From Rhizohabitans arisaemae (lineage in GTDB: Bacteria; Actinomycetota; Actinomycetes; Streptosporangiales; Streptosporangiaceae): 64,000 nt of DNA. Below are positions 47,353 to 56,366 of this stretch, piece after piece. The notes below the pieces were generated by a model that did not search any database, was not told the DNA's origin, and saw only the letters and a list, made by a program, of their open reading frames with translations. Position 1 is the stretch's first letter, and every line of letters begins with the position of its first letter. Position numbers and translations under genes: made by a program. The DNA lies in assembly GCF_025996515.1 (NCBI RefSeq), contig NZ_BLRH01000024.1:186001-250000 (forward strand), written 5' to 3'.

Positions 47353-48176
47353 CCGTCCGCGCGGACGCCGGTCGTCCGCCTTCGGCGCAGGCGGGACGGG
47401 CCGCCGCGGTGATCCGGCGCGGGGCGCCGGTGGTCGTCGCCGCGGCGGTGATCCTGGGCGGCTGGGAGCTCGTCGTCCGGCTTTTCGACGTCCCCTCGTT
47501 CATCCTCCCGCCCCCGAGTGAGATCGCCTCGGCGCTCTCGGCCCAGTTCGGCACGATTCTCTCCGCGTCGCGGGTGACGGTGCAGGCGGTCCTGCTCGGC
47601 CTGGTCCTCGGCGCGGTCGGCGGGGTGCTGGTCGCCTTGGTGGTGAGCCGCTTCCACAAGGTCTCGGCTCCGATCCTGGGTGTCGCGGTGATCGTCAACT
47701 GCGCGCCCATCGTCGCGCTCGCCCCGATCTTCAACAACTGGTTCGGCGTGACGAACGTCCTGTCCAAGGCCGGGGTCGCCGCGGTCATGGTCTTCTTCCC
47801 CGTGCTGGTCAACACGGCCCGGGGCCTGCTCCAGGTCTCACCCCTCCACCTAGAGATCATGGAGTCGCTGGCGGCGAACCCGCGGCAGGTCTCCTTGATG
47901 CTGCGCCTCCCGGGCGCCCTCCCCTTCCTCTTCAACGCGCTCAAGCTCGGCTCCACCCTCGCGGTCATCGGTGTGATCGTGACCGAGTACTTCGGCGGGC
48001 CGAGCAACGCGCTCGGCGTCTACATCGCCTACCAGGCGGCGCTGCCCCGCTTCGCCGAGGCGTGGGCCGGGATCTTCATCGCCAGCCTGCTCGGCCTGGC
48101 CATGTTCGGCCTGATGACGCTGCTCGAACGCCTGTTCATGCCGTGGCACGCCTCGCTCCACGGCGACGAGAAGTGA
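47349..48176 (+). CDS. Second ABC importer permease
   Basis: 275 residues from GTG 47349 overlapping the ATPase stop. Membrane segments include VVVAAAVILGGWELVVRLF and GVIVTEYFGGPSNALGVYIAY; the EAA-like loop is EIMESLAANPRQVSLMLRLPGALPFLFNALKLGSTLAVIG. A second, different permease gives a heterodimeric channel, as in several pyrimidine/thiamine-precursor importers. Confidence 0.92.
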   Translation: MTVRADAGRPPSAQAGRAAAVIRRGAPVVVAAAVILGGWELVVRLFDVPSFILPPPSEIASALSAQFGTILSASRVTVQAVLLGLVLGAVGGVLVALVVSRFHKVSAPILGVAVIVNCAPIVALAPIFNNWFGVTNVLSKAGVAAVMVFFPVLVNTARGLLQVSPLHLEIMESLAANPRQVSLMLRLPGALPFLFNALKLGSTLAVIGVIVTEYFGGPSNALGVYIAYQAALPRFAEAWAGIFIASLLGLAMFGLMTLLERLFMPWHASLHGDEK

Positions 48177-48212
48177 CCCCCTTTCGACACCTGATCCCCA
48201 AGGAGTCTCCCC

Positions 48213-49376
48213 ATGTTCCGACCCCCATGGCGCGCGCGGGCCTTCGCCGCGACGCTCGCCGCAGCCTCCCTCACCCTCGCCGCCTGCGGCGGCATGTCCG
48301 AGACCGCCGCCTCCGGCGGGGACTCCGGCTCGGGTGACGCCAAGAACGCCGCGTCCTGCACGACCAAGACGCCGGTCCGGGTCGTCCTGCAGTGGGTGGC
48401 CCAGGCGCAGTTCGCCGGCTACTACGCCGCCAAGGACAAGGGCTACTACGACGCCGAGTGCCTGGACGTGACCATCCAGGAGGGCGGCGTCAACATCGTG
48501 CCGCAGCAGGTGCTGTCGGCGGGCAACGCCGAGTTCGCGGTCAGCCACGTCACCAAGACGATGGTCACCCGGGAGCAGGGCGCCGACCTGGTCAACGTCG
48601 GCCAGGTCTTCCAGCGCGGTGCCTACCTCCAGGTCGCCTGGGCGGATTCGGGCATCAAGACGCTGGCGGACCTGCGCGGCAAGAAGGTCGGCAGCTGGGG
48701 CTTCGGCAACGAGCTGGTGCTCTTCGCCGCCATGCGCGGCGAAGGCGTCGACCCGGAGAAGGACACCACCGTCGTACAGCAGCCGTTCGACATGTCGCTG
48801 CTGCTCAAGCGGGAGGTCGACGCGGCCCAGGCCAAGACCTACAACGAGTACGCGCAGCTGCTGGAGACGGTCAACCCCAAGACCGGTGAGCTTTACAAGC
48901 CGGAGGACTTCACCGCGATCAGCCTGCAGGACGCCGGGTACACCTCTTTAGAGGACGGAATCTACGCGCGCGGTGACTGGCTCGCCGAGGACGGCAACGC
49001 CGACGTCGCGGTGAAGTTCCTCAAGGCGACGTACAAGGGCTGGGGTTTCTGCCGCGACGATCTCGCCGGATGTGTGGAGACCGTGCTCGACCACGGCAGC
49101 GCGCTCGGCCAGGGTCACCAGACCTGGATGCTCAACGAGATCAACAAGCTGGTGTGGCCCTCCACCGCCGGTATCGGGCAGATGGATCAGAAGGCGTGGG
49201 ACCAGACCATCAAGATCGCCGTTGACGCCAAGGTCCTCAAGGGGAACCCGAGCGAGGGCGCCTTCCGGACGGATCTCACGGAGAAGGCGAACGAGCAGCT
49301 CAAGGCGGAGGGCTTCGACACGGTCGGCGCGAACTTCAAGGCGGCGACGGTGCAGGTCACCCCGGGCGGAAAATAG
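48213..49376 (+). CDS. NMT1/THI5-like substrate-binding lipoprotein
   Basis: 387 residues, AAGGAG before ATG 48213. The signal peptide ends LTLAACGG (lipobox LAAC, lipidated Cys about 27). The mature protein begins with strands VRVVLQWVAQAQFAGYYAAKDKGYYDAECLDVTIQEGG, the sequence hallmark of NMT1/THI5-like binding proteins that recognise hydroxymethylpyrimidine, pyrimidines, riboflavin precursors or similar. With the hydantoinase genes downstream a pyrimidine or hydantoin-like ligand is likely (inference). Confidence 0.92.
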   Translation: MFRPPWRARAFAATLAAASLTLAACGGMSETAASGGDSGSGDAKNAASCTTKTPVRVVLQWVAQAQFAGYYAAKDKGYYDAECLDVTIQEGGVNIVPQQVLSAGNAEFAVSHVTKTMVTREQGADLVNVGQVFQRGAYLQVAWADSGIKTLADLRGKKVGSWGFGNELVLFAAMRGEGVDPEKDTTVVQQPFDMSLLLKREVDAAQAKTYNEYAQLLETVNPKTGELYKPEDFTAISLQDAGYTSLEDGIYARGDWLAEDGNADVAVKFLKATYKGWGFCRDDLAGCVETVLDHGSALGQGHQTWMLNEINKLVWPSTAGIGQMDQKAWDQTIKIAVDAKVLKGNPSEGAFRTDLTEKANEQLKAEGFDTVGANFKAATVQVTPGGK

Positions 49377-49456
49377 CGGCGCGAGACCGCGGGCGGGGGA
49401 GGATGTCACGATTGTGGGCGCGATGTCAGTCGAACACATCAGGGTAAACGGAGGAC

Positions 49457-50251
49457 ATGATGGCACCGAGTGAAGCAGGGCTGGTCCGGCGGACTATCTG
49501 GCTGCTTCGTGCCGTGGCGGCCCACCCCCAAGGGGTCGGCCTCAGCGAGGTCGCCCGCGAGTCGGGCATCCCCAAGGCCACGTGCTACCGCGTGCTCACC
49601 GTCCTCGAACGGGAGAGCTGGCTCACCCTCGACCCCGACACCCGGCGCTACCGGGTCTCCCTCGGACTGCTGTCCATCGTCGGCGGGCTGCTGGACGGCG
49701 ACGGCGCGTACGGCCATATGCGCGGCGTCCTGCGGCAGCTCGCCGAGGAGACCAAGGAGACCTCGGGTTTCGACGTCCTCCTCCCGCCGAGCGTCATGGT
49801 GGTCGCCCAGGTCCCCGGGCCGTCCCTGATCGGGCAGACGCTCAAGCCGGTGCCCCGTACCCAGCCGGTGTGGGCCACCTCCACCGGGAAGGTGCTGCTC
49901 GCCGCGCTCGACCCGGAGGCGGTCCGGGCCGAGTTCACCGAGGAGTTCGCCGCCCAGGCCCCGGAGCGGCTCGGGGGCCTGGACGGGTTTCTCGCGTCGC
50001 TGGCGGAGGTCCGCGCCAACGGGTTCGCCGTCGCCTACGACGAGCTGGAGGTGGGGGCGGCGTCGGTGGCGGCGCCGGTCCGGATCCGCGACTCCACGCC
50101 GTACGCGGTGTGGATCGGCGGTCCCACCTATCGCATCACCCGCGATCGGATCGACGCGGTGGCGGCGTCGGTGATCAAGGCCGCCCGTGGGCTGAGCGAG
50201 TTGCTCAGCGTGACAGACATCGTCCTGCCCAGCGCTCTCACCGGGCGCTAG
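49457..50251 (+). CDS. IclR-family transcriptional regulator
   Basis: 264 residues, GGAGG before ATG 49457. The N-terminal winged helix AVAAHPQGVGLSEVARESGIPKATCYRVLTVLERESWL and C-terminal GAF-like effector domain (TSTGKVLLAALDPEAV, VRANGFAVAYDELEVGAASVAAPV) are typical. It lies between the importer and the catabolic enzymes and probably controls both; the palindrome at 52704-52722 is a likely target. Confidence 0.94.
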   Translation: MMAPSEAGLVRRTIWLLRAVAAHPQGVGLSEVARESGIPKATCYRVLTVLERESWLTLDPDTRRYRVSLGLLSIVGGLLDGDGAYGHMRGVLRQLAEETKETSGFDVLLPPSVMVVAQVPGPSLIGQTLKPVPRTQPVWATSTGKVLLAALDPEAVRAEFTEEFAAQAPERLGGLDGFLASLAEVRANGFAVAYDELEVGAASVAAPVRIRDSTPYAVWIGGPTYRITRDRIDAVAASVIKAARGLSELLSVTDIVLPSALTGR

Positions 50252-50294
50252 CGAGAGAACAAACCGCGCGGCTCAGCGCGGCGGAGGAGAAGCC

Positions 50295-51779
50295 ATGACA
50301 ATCCTCACCGATACCATCGCGGCGGCGGAGGGCATCGCCGGGAGCCTGCCGCAAGGCCTGTTCATCGGCGGCGAGTGGCGCCAGGCCGAATCCGGCGCGA
50401 CGCTCGCCGTCGACGACCCCGCCACCGGGCGGACCGTCGCCGAGGTCGCGGACGCCGGTACGGCCGACGGCCTGGCCGCGCTGACGGCCGCCGTGGACGC
50501 CCAGACCTCCTGGGCCGCCGTCCCGCCCCGCGAGCGGGGCGAGATCCTCCGGCGCTCGTTCGAGATCATCATGGCGCGCCGGGACGACCTGGCCGCCCTG
50601 ATGACCCTGGAGATGGGCAAGCCGCTCGCCGAGTCCCAGGCCGAGGTGGCCTACGCCGCCGAGTTCTTCCGCTGGTTCGCCGAGGAGGCCGTCCGCATCG
50701 ACGGTGGCTACCTCGTCGCCCCCGGCGGCGGTTCCCGGGTGGTGACGACCCGGCAGCCGGTCGGCCCGTCCCTGCTCATCACCCCGTGGAACTTCCCGAT
50801 GGCGATGGGCACCCGCAAGATCGGCCCGGCTCTCGCCGCGGGCTGCACCGTGGTGGTGAAGCCGGCCAAGCAGACCCCGCTCTCCATGCTCGCCCTCGCC
50901 GCCATCCTGGCGGAGGCCGGAGTGCCTCCGGGTGTGGTCAACGTGTTCACCACCTCCAAGTCCGGCTCGGTGACCTCGGCCCTCATCGCCGACCCGCGGC
51001 TGCGCAAGCTCTCCTTCACCGGGTCCACCGAGGTCGGCCGGGCGCTGATCGCCCAGTCCGCGCAGAACGTGCTGCGCACCTCGATGGAGCTCGGGGGGAA
51101 CGCCCCGTTCGTCGTGTTCGACGACGCCGACGTCACGCTCGCCGTGGAAGGCGCCGTCCAGGCGAAGATGCGGAACATCGGCGAGGCGTGCACCGCCGCC
51201 AACCGGTTCTACGTCCAGCGCGGCGTGGCCCGCGAGTTCGGCGAGGCGCTCGCCGAGCGGCTCGGCTCCCTGGTCATCGGGCACGGGCTCGACCCCGCGA
51301 CCCAGGTCGGGCCGCTGATCGACCGCAACGCGCTCACCGGCGTGAGCGAACTGGTGGACGCGGCCACCTCCGCCGGGGCCCGGGTGCTCACCGGTGGCGA
51401 GGCGGTCGACGGGGCGGGCAACTTCTACCGGCCGACCGTGCTGACCGGGGTGCCGCACGGCATCCGGACCGTCCGGGAGGAGATCTTCGGCCCGGTCGCG
51501 CCGATCGTCGCCTTCGACAACGAGGACGAGGCGATCGCCATGGCCAACGATTCGGAGTACGGCCTCGCGGCGTACGTCTTCACCGAGGCGCTCGAACGCG
51601 GCCTGCGGGTCTGCGAGCGGATCGAGAGCGGCATGGTCGGTCTCAACCAGGGCATCATCTCCAACCCGGCCGCCCCGTTCGGCGGGGTCAAGCACTCCGG
51701 CCTCGGCCGGGAGGGCGGTTTCGGCGGCATCGACGAGTACCTCGAGGTCAAGTACATGTCGATCAGGGCGCCCTGGTGA
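50295..51779 (+). CDS. NAD(P)-dependent aldehyde dehydrogenase (semialdehyde type)
   Basis: 494 residues, GGAGGAG before ATG 50295. ITPWNFPMAM, KLSFTGSTEVG (cofactor), the Glu of TSMELGGNAPFVVF and the Cys nucleophile in GEACTAANRFYV are present; EIFGPVAPI and PFGGVKHSGLGREGG place it with succinate-semialdehyde dehydrogenases (GabD-like). In this cluster it may oxidise malonate or succinate semialdehyde made by the aminotransferase. Stop overlaps the next start. Confidence 0.92.
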   Translation: MTILTDTIAAAEGIAGSLPQGLFIGGEWRQAESGATLAVDDPATGRTVAEVADAGTADGLAALTAAVDAQTSWAAVPPRERGEILRRSFEIIMARRDDLAALMTLEMGKPLAESQAEVAYAAEFFRWFAEEAVRIDGGYLVAPGGGSRVVTTRQPVGPSLLITPWNFPMAMGTRKIGPALAAGCTVVVKPAKQTPLSMLALAAILAEAGVPPGVVNVFTTSKSGSVTSALIADPRLRKLSFTGSTEVGRALIAQSAQNVLRTSMELGGNAPFVVFDDADVTLAVEGAVQAKMRNIGEACTAANRFYVQRGVAREFGEALAERLGSLVIGHGLDPATQVGPLIDRNALTGVSELVDAATSAGARVLTGGEAVDGAGNFYRPTVLTGVPHGIRTVREEIFGPVAPIVAFDNEDEAIAMANDSEYGLAAYVFTEALERGLRVCERIESGMVGLNQGIISNPAAPFGGVKHSGLGREGGFGGIDEYLEVKYMSIRAPW

Positions 51780-52624
51780 CGGCGTTCCTCCTCGCCGGGG
51801 TGCAGATGCGCCCGGAGATCGGCGATGTGGACGGCAACATCCGGCGCTCGTCGGAGTGGATCGTCAAGGCGGCCGGGCAGGGGGCCAAGCTGGTCGTCCT
51901 GCCCGAGGCCGTCTCGGCCGGGTACGTCTTCGCGGACTCGGCCGAGGCGCTGAGGTACGCCGAGGAGATCCCGGACGGCCCCGCCTGCAGCGCCTGGGCG
52001 GCTCTCGCGGCCGAGTACGGGCTGTGGATCGTGGCCGGGCTTACCGAACGGTCCGGCGGACGCCCGTACAACTCGGCCGTGCTCATCGGCCCGGACGGGC
52101 ATGTTGGAACGTTCCGCAAGGCGCACCTGTGGAACGACGAGAAGGCGATCTACGGGCCCAACGAGGCCGGCTTCCCGGTGTTCGACACCCCGCTCGGGCG
52201 GATCGGGATCGCGATCTGCTACGACGCCTGGTTTCCGGAGAGCTTCCGCAGCGCGGCGTTGCAGGGCGCCGACCTGATCGTGCTGCCCTCCAACTGGGTG
52301 CCGGTCCCGGGGCAGCCGCCGGGGGTGCCCGCCATGGCCAACCTGATGTGCATGACCGGCGCGCACGTCAACCAGTGCTACATCGCCGGGGTGAGCCGGG
52401 TCGGGGTCGAACGGGGGCAGGAGTTCGTCGGCAGATCGCTGATCGTCGGCCCCGGGGGCTGGCCGATCGCCGGTCCGGCGAGCAACGACGTCGAGGAGCT
52501 GCTCCTCGCCGAGGTCGACCTGATCGGGTCGCGGGCGGTGCGGCACGGCAATCCGTTCAACCAGCCGCTGGCCGACCGGCGTCCCGAGCTGTACGTGACC
52601 CGGGGGACACCCGACCCCGGCTAG
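51776..52624 (+). CDS. Carbon-nitrogen hydrolase (nitrilase superfamily) 1
   Basis: 282 residues from GTG 51776 overlapping the dehydrogenase stop. The Glu-Lys-Cys triad is visible: LVVLPEAVSAGY, GTFRKAHLW and GIAICYDAWFPE. The ICYD variant is typical of amidases and nitrilase-branch amidohydrolases. It probably hydrolyses an amide or carbamoyl intermediate of the pathway. A second such enzyme is encoded at 57492-58316. Confidence 0.9.
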   Translation: MTAFLLAGVQMRPEIGDVDGNIRRSSEWIVKAAGQGAKLVVLPEAVSAGYVFADSAEALRYAEEIPDGPACSAWAALAAEYGLWIVAGLTERSGGRPYNSAVLIGPDGHVGTFRKAHLWNDEKAIYGPNEAGFPVFDTPLGRIGIAICYDAWFPESFRSAALQGADLIVLPSNWVPVPGQPPGVPAMANLMCMTGAHVNQCYIAGVSRVGVERGQEFVGRSLIVGPGGWPIAGPASNDVEELLLAEVDLIGSRAVRHGNPFNQPLADRRPELYVTRGTPDPG

Positions 52625-52665
52625 CCCAATAAGCCGGATATATCCGTTTTATGCGGGTGAATCCC

Positions 52666-52694
52666 TTGACACCCATCCCCGACGTAAGCAGAAT
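52666..52694 (+). promoter_or_regulatory. Sigma-70-type promoter of the second catabolic operon
   Basis: -35 TTGACA at 52666-52671, 17-bp spacer, -10 CAGAAT at 52689-52694. A 12-bp palindrome CGGATATATCCG lies just upstream (52635-52646). Confidence 0.6.
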
Positions 52695-52703
52695 TTGAAC
52701 CGA

Positions 52704-52722
52704 TGGTTCATTAAATGAACCA
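52704..52722. promoter_or_regulatory. 19-bp palindromic operator downstream of the promoter
   Basis: TGGTTCAT-TAA-ATGAACCA, perfect 8-bp arms, beginning about 10 bp after the -10, at or just after the expected transcription start. A roadblock repressor site for the IclR regulator is plausible. Confidence 0.65.
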
Positions 52723-52738
52723 CCCCTCAGGAGGAACC

Positions 52739-53302
52739 GTGGGCATCCAGGTCCGGAAGATCGTCAAGCTTCTCGAAGAGACGAGAATGGAGAACGGGCA
52801 GCCCGTCCCGGGCCCGCACCGCGTCGCCTTCGTCGGAGCGGTGATCGCCAACCCGTATCCGAGCGAGTACGTCCAGGATCTGGTGACGCTCGCCGACGCC
52901 CTGGGCGAGGAGATCGGGCGGCTCATCGGGCCGCCCTGCGTCGAACTGCTCGGCGGTGAGGTGGAGGCCTTCGGCAAGGCCGCGCTGGTCGGCATCGACG
53001 GCGAGGTCGAGCACGGCTCCGCGCTCATCCACAACCTGCGGTTCGGCAACGTGTTCCGCAACGCGGCCGGCGGCACCGAGCTGCTCCCGGCCGCGGAGAA
53101 GACGGGCCTGCCCGGCAGCCCCATCGACATCCCGCTCAAGCACAAGCTGGACGCCAAGACCCGCTCGCACCACCAGACGGTGACGTTCCAGGTGGCCGAC
53201 GCCCCCCGCCCCCGCGAGATCCTCGTGGCCTGCGTGGCGGCGAACGCGGGTCGTCCCCTCGCGCGCCTCGCCGTGTTCGGCGCCGAGACGAAGAACAACT
53301 GA
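52739..53302 (+). CDS. DUF1185 / 'amino acid synthesis' family protein
   Basis: 187 residues. GTG 52739 has a full AGGAGG about 5 nt upstream; ATG 52715 in the same frame lies inside the operator and is unlikely. GIQVRKIVKLLEETRMENG, VAFVGAVIANPYPSEYVQDL and GKAALVGIDGEVEHGSALIH are typical of PF06684 (AA_synth), a fold of unknown biochemical function that recurs beside amidohydrolases and LLM oxidoreductases. Probably an enzyme or accessory protein of the same pathway. Confidence 0.88.
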   Translation: MGIQVRKIVKLLEETRMENGQPVPGPHRVAFVGAVIANPYPSEYVQDLVTLADALGEEIGRLIGPPCVELLGGEVEAFGKAALVGIDGEVEHGSALIHNLRFGNVFRNAAGGTELLPAAEKTGLPGSPIDIPLKHKLDAKTRSHHQTVTFQVADAPRPREILVACVAANAGRPLARLAVFGAETKNN

Positions 53303-53330
53303 TCACGGCAGGACGCGAGAGGTCAATCCG

Positions 53331-54692
53331 ATGACTGTCACCGACACGCCGACGCAGCCGTGGACCGGGCAGCGGGTGAAGGACGCCGACAAGGAGTACG
53401 TCATCCACTCCTGGTCGGTTCAGGGGGCGCTCGACCCCATCCCGGTGGCCGGGGGCGAGGGCTCCTGGTTCTGGGACTACGACGGGCGCAGGTACCTGGA
53501 CTTCCAGTCGCAGCTGGTCAACCTCAACCTGGGGCACCAACACCCCAAGCTGGTCGAGGCGATCCGCCGCCAGGCCGGGGAGCTCTGCTACATCGGCCCC
53601 GGTTTCGCCGAGCGGTCCCGGGCGCAGCTCGCCGAGATGATGGCCGAGCTGACCCCCGGCGACCTGAAGATGACCTTCTTCACCACCGGGGGAGCGGCGG
53701 CCAACGAGAACGCGGTCCGGCTCGCCCGGCACATCACCGGACGCCAGAAGATCGTCGCTCGCTACCGCTCCTACCACGGTGCCACCGCCGGTGCCATGTC
53801 GCTCACCGGTGACCCGCGCCGCTGGGCCGCCGAGCCCGGGATGTCCGGTGTGGTGCGGATGCTCGACCCCTACACCTACCGCTGCCCGGCCGGTCACCCC
53901 GACCCGTGCCCGGTCTGCTCCGGCGGCCCGCACCTGGAGGAGATCCTCCAGTACGAGAACCCGAACACCGTGGCCGCCGTGATCGTCGAGCCGGTGACCG
54001 GGACGAACGGCCTGATCTACCCGCCGGACGGCTATCTGCGCTCGCTCCGCGAGGTCTGCGACAAGTACGGCATCCTCCTCATCTTCGACGAGGTGATGGC
54101 CGGATTCGGCCGTACCGGCGAATGGTTCGCCTGCGACCACTGGGACGTCGTCCCCGACATCCTCACCAGCGCCAAAGGCCTCAACTCCGGATACGTCCCC
54201 CTCGGGGCGATGACCGTCTCGGCGGAGATCTCCGACTGGCTGCGCGACAACATGTTCTGGGGTGGGCTCACCTACGCCGGGCACCCGCTGGCCTGCGCCT
54301 CCGGCGTGGCCGCCCTGGAGATCATGCGCGAGGAGAACGTCGTCGAGAACGCCCGGATCATGGGCGAGCGACTCGGCACCGGCCTCGCCGCCCTCGCCGA
54401 ACGCCACCCGAGCATCGGCGACATCCGCGGGCGGGGCCTGTTCCACGGCGTCGAACTCGTCACGGACCGCGCCACCCGGACCCCCCTCGTGCCGTTCAAC
54501 GCCAAGGGCCCGGCCGCCGCCCCCGTCGGCCGGTTGATCAAAGCCGCGATGGCGCGGGGGGTCTACCTGACCGCCAACTTCAACGTGCTGCGCCTCACCC
54601 CGCCGCTGGTCATCCAGGAGGGTGAGATCGACCTCGCCCTGGAGGTCCTGGACGAGGTGCTCACACTCGCCGACGAGAACTACGTCGGTTGA
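53331..54692 (+). CDS. Class III omega-aminotransferase
   Basis: 453 residues, GAGGTC before ATG 53331. YLDFQSQLVNLNLGHQHPKL, FFTTGGAAANENAVRLAR, SYHGATAGAMSLTGDPRRW, LIFDEVMAGFGRTGEWF and the PLP lysine in LTSAKGLNSGYVPLGA define a taurine/beta-alanine/GABA-pyruvate type transaminase. It would convert beta-alanine or a related omega-amino acid to the semialdehyde used by the dehydrogenase upstream. It also carries a CPAGHPDPCPVC four-Cys insert (about residues 184-196). Confidence 0.93.
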   Translation: MTVTDTPTQPWTGQRVKDADKEYVIHSWSVQGALDPIPVAGGEGSWFWDYDGRRYLDFQSQLVNLNLGHQHPKLVEAIRRQAGELCYIGPGFAERSRAQLAEMMAELTPGDLKMTFFTTGGAAANENAVRLARHITGRQKIVARYRSYHGATAGAMSLTGDPRRWAAEPGMSGVVRMLDPYTYRCPAGHPDPCPVCSGGPHLEEILQYENPNTVAAVIVEPVTGTNGLIYPPDGYLRSLREVCDKYGILLIFDEVMAGFGRTGEWFACDHWDVVPDILTSAKGLNSGYVPLGAMTVSAEISDWLRDNMFWGGLTYAGHPLACASGVAALEIMREENVVENARIMGERLGTGLAALAERHPSIGDIRGRGLFHGVELVTDRATRTPLVPFNAKGPAAAPVGRLIKAAMARGVYLTANFNVLRLTPPLVIQEGEIDLALEVLDEVLTLADENYVG

Positions 54693-54924
54693 TCGCCGTG
54701 CTCGCCGAACCCCGACCCAAGACCCCGGAACCGGCCATACCGGTGGATGCGCGCCGCCGGACCGCGCCACGGAAGGGCGCGCATCCGGCCGGACCGGGCC
54801 GACGGTCGACCACCGGGTTCGGCGAGCTCGGCCGTCAGCGCGCGAGCAAGTCGTGTGCCCGGACAGCCGCCGGTGGATCCGGCCGTACCAGCCCGGCGCA
54901 GCCGGTCGTGTGAGAGGGAGATCG

Positions 54925-56340
54925 ATGGGATCGACGCTCATCAAGGGCGGAACCGTCGTCAACGCGGACGCCGCGGTCACCGCGGACGTCCTGCTGCGGG
55001 ACGGCAAGATCGCCGCGCTCGGGCTCGGCCACGACTGGCGGGCCGACACGGTCGTGGACGCCTCGGGCAAGCTGGTGCTGCCCGGCGGGATCGACGTGCA
55101 CACGCACCTGGAGTACCCGATCGACGGGTTCACCACCAGGACCGCCGACGACTTCCACAGCGGCACGATCGCCGCGGCGCACGGCGGCACGACGACCGTG
55201 GTCGACTTCGTGAAGAAGGAGCCGGACCGGTCGCTGCGCGAGTCCTACCTGCGCCGGCGGGACGTCGCCGCGGCGAAGTCGTTCGTCGACTTCGGGCTGC
55301 ACGCCATCGTGCCGCCGCGCGAGCAGCAGCCGGACGTCCTGGACGACCTGCGACTCCTGGTGGCGGAGGGCGCCTCCAGCTGGAAGTTCTTCATGGCCTA
55401 TCCGGGGACGCAGATGGTCGACGACGGCCAGCTGCTGGACGGGTTCGAACTCGCGGTCGAGTGCGGCGTGCTGCCCATGGTGCACGCGGAGAACGGCCAC
55501 ATGATCGACCGCGAGATCCGGCTGCTCCTGTCGAGCGGCCGGACCGCGGAGAGCTTTCACGCCGTGGCGCACGCGCACGAGTCCGAGGCCGAGGCGGTGC
55601 ACCGGGCGGTCGTGCTCGCCGACTCGGTGGGGACACCGCTGTACGTGGTGCACGTCTCCAGCGCCGAAGCGGCCATGGAGATCGGACGCGCCAGGACCCG
55701 CGGCTCCCGGGTGTGGGGGGAGACCTGCCCGCAGTACCTCGCGGTCGCCTACGAGGACTACGCCGACCTGGGGGAACGCGCCGCCGCCTACGTCTGCTCC
55801 CCGCCGATCCGGGAACGCGGCAACCAGGAGGGGCTGTGGCGGGCGCTCGGCGCGGGGACCCTGTCCACGGTCGCCACCGACCACGCAGGGTTCTGCATGG
55901 AGCAGCCCGACGATCTTCCGCCGCAGAAGCTGCGCAGCCCCGGCTACTTCCCCAAGGTGCCGAACGGGGTGCCCGGGGTGGAGGACCGGCTCATGGTGCT
56001 CTGGGAGACCGGGGTGCGGACCGGCCGGATCGACGTATGCCGGTTCGTCGACCTGGTGGCCACCCGGCCGGCCAAGCTGTTCGGGCTTTTCCCCGACAAA
56101 GGCCTGATCGCGCCCGGTGCCGACGCCGACCTCGTGGTCTGGGACCCGGCGGCCGACCATGTGATCACGGCGGCGGGGTCGCATCTGCGCACCGACTACA
56201 ACCTCTACGAGGGGATGCGGGTCACCGGACGGCCGGTGCACGTCTTCTCGCGCGGCCATCACCTCGTCGACGACGGCGTCCTCGACGGGGAGCCCGGCCG
56301 CGGAGCCTTCCTGGCCCGCGGCAACCCACAGATTTTCTGA
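54925..56340 (+). CDS. Dihydropyrimidinase/hydantoinase
   Basis: 471 residues, GAGAGGGAG before ATG 54925. Metal-binding HxH in GGIDVHTHLEYP, the carboxylated lysine in SSWKFFMAYPG, His residues in MVHAENGHM and LYVVHVSSAEA, and the catalytic Asp in VATDHAGFC are intact, so it is a full cyclic-amidohydrolase. It would open a dihydropyrimidine or 5-substituted hydantoin to the N-carbamoyl amino acid. 26 bp before the LLM oxidoreductase gene. Confidence 0.94.
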   Translation: MGSTLIKGGTVVNADAAVTADVLLRDGKIAALGLGHDWRADTVVDASGKLVLPGGIDVHTHLEYPIDGFTTRTADDFHSGTIAAAHGGTTTVVDFVKKEPDRSLRESYLRRRDVAAAKSFVDFGLHAIVPPREQQPDVLDDLRLLVAEGASSWKFFMAYPGTQMVDDGQLLDGFELAVECGVLPMVHAENGHMIDREIRLLLSSGRTAESFHAVAHAHESEAEAVHRAVVLADSVGTPLYVVHVSSAEAAMEIGRARTRGSRVWGETCPQYLAVAYEDYADLGERAAAYVCSPPIRERGNQEGLWRALGAGTLSTVATDHAGFCMEQPDDLPPQKLRSPGYFPKVPNGVPGVEDRLMVLWETGVRTGRIDVCRFVDLVATRPAKLFGLFPDKGLIAPGADADLVVWDPAADHVITAAGSHLRTDYNLYEGMRVTGRPVHVFSRGHHLVDDGVLDGEPGRGAFLARGNPQIF

Positions 56341-56366
56341 AATTTCCGGTGATTGGAGCGGGTGGT

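Noticed and set aside
48213-49376. Assignment of the binding protein specifically to thiamine-precursor uptake (ThiY)
   Set aside because: Only the NMT1/THI5-like fold can be read from sequence; no thiamine genes or TPP riboswitch are visible and the neighbours are cyclic-amide catabolic enzymes.
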